A stretch of 64,000 bases of DNA, from contig NW_004457644.1 in assembly GCF_000203815.1 (NCBI RefSeq), positions 496,001 through 560,000 of the forward strand, written 5' to 3'. This document shows positions 62,219 to 64,000 of the stretch, one piece after another; position 1 is the stretch's first letter, and the number at the start of each line of letters is the position of its first letter. The notes under the pieces were generated by a model. The model was given only the letters and a program-made list of their open reading frames with translations, did no database searches and was not told the DNA's origin. This DNA is from Cavenderia fasciculata. Its lineage: Eukaryota > Evosea > Eumycetozoa > Acytosteliales > Cavenderiaceae. The translations under genes and the position numbers were made by a program.

Positions 62219-63172
62219 TGTCTCGAGTATTCTTCAAACTATATATGTAGTTGTACAACAATTGTAATAATTGATATTTAAAAAAAGTATAATACTACTA
62301 CTATTTGTCAACCAGAGAACAAAAAGGTTGATTTTTGTGATGAATTGGTTGATTGGTATGTATGTTATTGGGTTGTTTGTGGAGTGGAGTAGTGAATAGA
62401 TTGTTTTATTGGATCTACTTTTATAAACCACAAAGTAAGAAGAAGAGTATGTATGATACTCTTTAATTGTTATTGTGTAAACCACACACTCTTTTTAGTT
62501 TGATATCTAATAAATGATTGACTGTGTAGTGTTGCTCTGTGTTGATGTTACGTTGTTAATCTATTTAATATCTTGGATGCATGTTATATAAACTACAATT
62601 GTAAAATAAAACATATAATTATTATTATTATTTAGAGATCAACATTAAATATAATGGGTGTGTTTTAAATGACTACTATGAAGATAATGATAGGTGTTAA
62701 AGAGTACTACTATTTCTTTTAAAACTCTTTAATTAACCCATTAAAAAAGGTGTGTAATAATAAATAAAAAATCAATTGTGTTGTTGCATTGGAATAAAAA
62801 GATGTTTTAATATTTTTAAATAAAGGGGTAATAATTTGGTCACACCGTTTTTCGTCTCAAATGGAATTACTTTTTATGGATGGTATGGAGAGAAAATTAA
62901 ATAAAATAATTATTTATTATATTATTATTATTTGAATGAGGAATAGGATTATTATTATCACTATTATCTTTTTTTTTTTGACTTTTGTTTTGGATTGTTT
63001 GTTATTGTTGTACAAATGGGTGTGTGTTGGAGAAATTAAATTATCCGTTATTATTATTATTAATAATGATGAATTTGGTATGGAATTTGGTATGGCATGG
63101 TACCTTTTACCCTTCCATTGGAAGTTTTGGTCTAAATCTATCTATATAATTATATTTATATTTGATTCGATT
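62219..63172. other. Intergenic region
   Basis: A+T-rich spacer upstream of the heptapeptide-array gene and downstream of the acidic-protein gene at the right edge. A T-run lies at 62969-62979. Small frames here are low complexity. Nothing else seen. Confidence 0.5.
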
Positions 63173-64000
63173 TTAATGTTTTTTTCTATTGCTACAAGTG
63201 GAAAGATATTTTTGAAGTAATTCTTTTGGTGATTGAATGACTAGATTGTGATTTCCACTGGCACGAAGAACGTCATGAAGTTCTTTAATGTCTTCGGTAC
63301 TGAGTTGCAATGAATCGATTTCACTAAAGTCAATTGGCTTGTCAATGTTTAGTTCTTTGAATCTACTGTTGAGTAGAGGTGAGCAACATCTCTCGTGATT
63401 GGCTGGACTGAGATTAGATGTGTGTCCGGGACGTGTAGCATGTTGGTGTTGGTGGTGAGCATGTCCTGGGTGTCTGTTGGGTGATGAGGTGGAGGAGGAG
63501 GTGGAGGAGGGGGATGAGGTGGAGGAGGATGCGTCAGTGTTTCTGTCCATTGGCGGTCTATGCGATTGCTCAAAACTGTCACGAATAGCCATATCATATG
63601 GCACGTTAATGTACATGTTTTGTTTATTCTCCACCTTGCTGTTGATATCCAACAATTGGTTGTGAAGTAGTTCCAAGTAGTTGATCAAATCAATGATCTT
63701 GTTTTGTGTAAGCTTTCTGAATTTTCTTAACTTGTGTGGACCATATCTAGCATCTTCTTCTTCATCAGATGATGAGTCAGATGAAGATTCAGAATCATCT
63801 GAAGAATCATATGAATCATCGTCATCATTATTATTCAATTCAGATAATTTAGTTGCCAATAAATCTGAATGAGATATTTCAAGCTACAAACCAAACACAC
63901 AAACAAATCCAAATATTTATATTAGTCGTCTGTAAAAATATCTATATTTCTATTTTCTATTTTCAAACATACCTCTGATTCTTTTTTATGTTGTTCTGTT
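63173..64000 (-). CDS. 3' part of an acidic unrecognised protein (runs off right edge)
   Basis: Exon 63883-63173 is preceded on the minus strand by an intron (63884-63972) and by the end of an earlier exon, 64000-63973, reading TEQHKKESE. The visible part is about 246 residues. It has an acidic run of Asp and Ser near the start (DDDDSYDSSDDSESSSDSSS), then a helical basic part (GPHKLRKFRKLTQNKIIDLI), a Ser-rich and His-rich linker, and a C-terminal helical motif (IDSLQLSTEDIKELHDVL). No family is recognised. The stop is at 63175-63173. Confidence 0.7.

Noticed and set aside
62936-63220. Plus-strand frame with a hydrophobic start (ITIIFFFLTFVLDCLLLLYK)
   Set aside because: It arises from ATT and T-runs in spacer DNA and overlaps the end of the minus-strand gene; no support for a secreted protein.
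1-64000. tRNA genes, dictyostelid Class I RNA motif and CRISPR arrays
   Set aside because: No tRNA T-loop pattern in a foldable context, no CCTTACAGCAA motif and no regularly spaced repeats were seen on reading both strands by eye.

Overview
The window looks like nuclear DNA of a dictyostelid social amoeba. Intergenic DNA and introns are very A+T rich, introns are short (about 60-130 bp) and begin GTATGT, GTAAGT or GTAAAT, and stops are mostly TAA. Proteins carry long Asn, Gln, Ser, Thr and His runs. Several families are typical of dictyostelids: an FNIP/F-box-like repeat protein, a small terpene synthase, a 27-residue ankyrin-like repeat protein and a Crinkler-like ATPase. The species cannot be fixed from the sequence; long exons are richer in G+C (C-ending codons) than is usual for Dictyostelium discoideum, which suggests another dictyostelid lineage. 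No tRNA, rRNA or CRISPR array was seen.

Left part (1-13.8 kb): the 5' end of a minus-strand gene, then five plus-strand housekeeping genes: a C2CD5/CDP138-like C2 protein, a divergent Sar1-like GTPase, the mitochondrial ATP synthase delta subunit, an isochorismatase-like cysteine hydrolase and the NatC auxiliary subunit NAA35/Mak10, whose frame is broken once. A minus-strand terpene synthase follows, convergent with NAA35. Then 3.8 kb of simple-sequence DNA has no convincing gene.

Middle (17.6-38.2 kb): a minus-strand Tipin/Swi3 replication-fork protein with an exceptionally long third intron (1.4 kb) holding G+C-rich islands; an FNIP-type gene and its tandem, broken copy; a giant (about 3257 residue) plus-strand protein made of many ASH/MSP-like beta domains; then a region of decayed coding sequence with a broken Gag-like retroelement fragment between inverted repeats.

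Right part (38.2-64 kb): minus-strand Crinkler-type ATPase-nuclease with one frame break, an Ariadne-type RBR ubiquitin ligase, an ankyrin-like repeat protein whose later exons match repeat boundaries, and a possible TnpB/Fanzor-like tail fragment. Next come plus-strand genes for a type I membrane glycoprotein, an unrecognised 1171-residue protein and a sestrin. Last are a minus-strand membrane-anchored protein built of about 66 uninterrupted seven-residue repeats, and the 3' part of an acidic protein running off the window.

The genes do not form one pathway. Exon coordinates were set by hand from frame continuity and GT/AG sites; each spliced model closes in frame except where a break is stated. 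The strongest candidates for something undescribed are the heptapeptide-array protein (60006-62218), the Crinkler-like gene (38197-40208), the giant ASH-domain protein in an amoeba group without cilia, and the G+C-rich island inside the Tipin intron.
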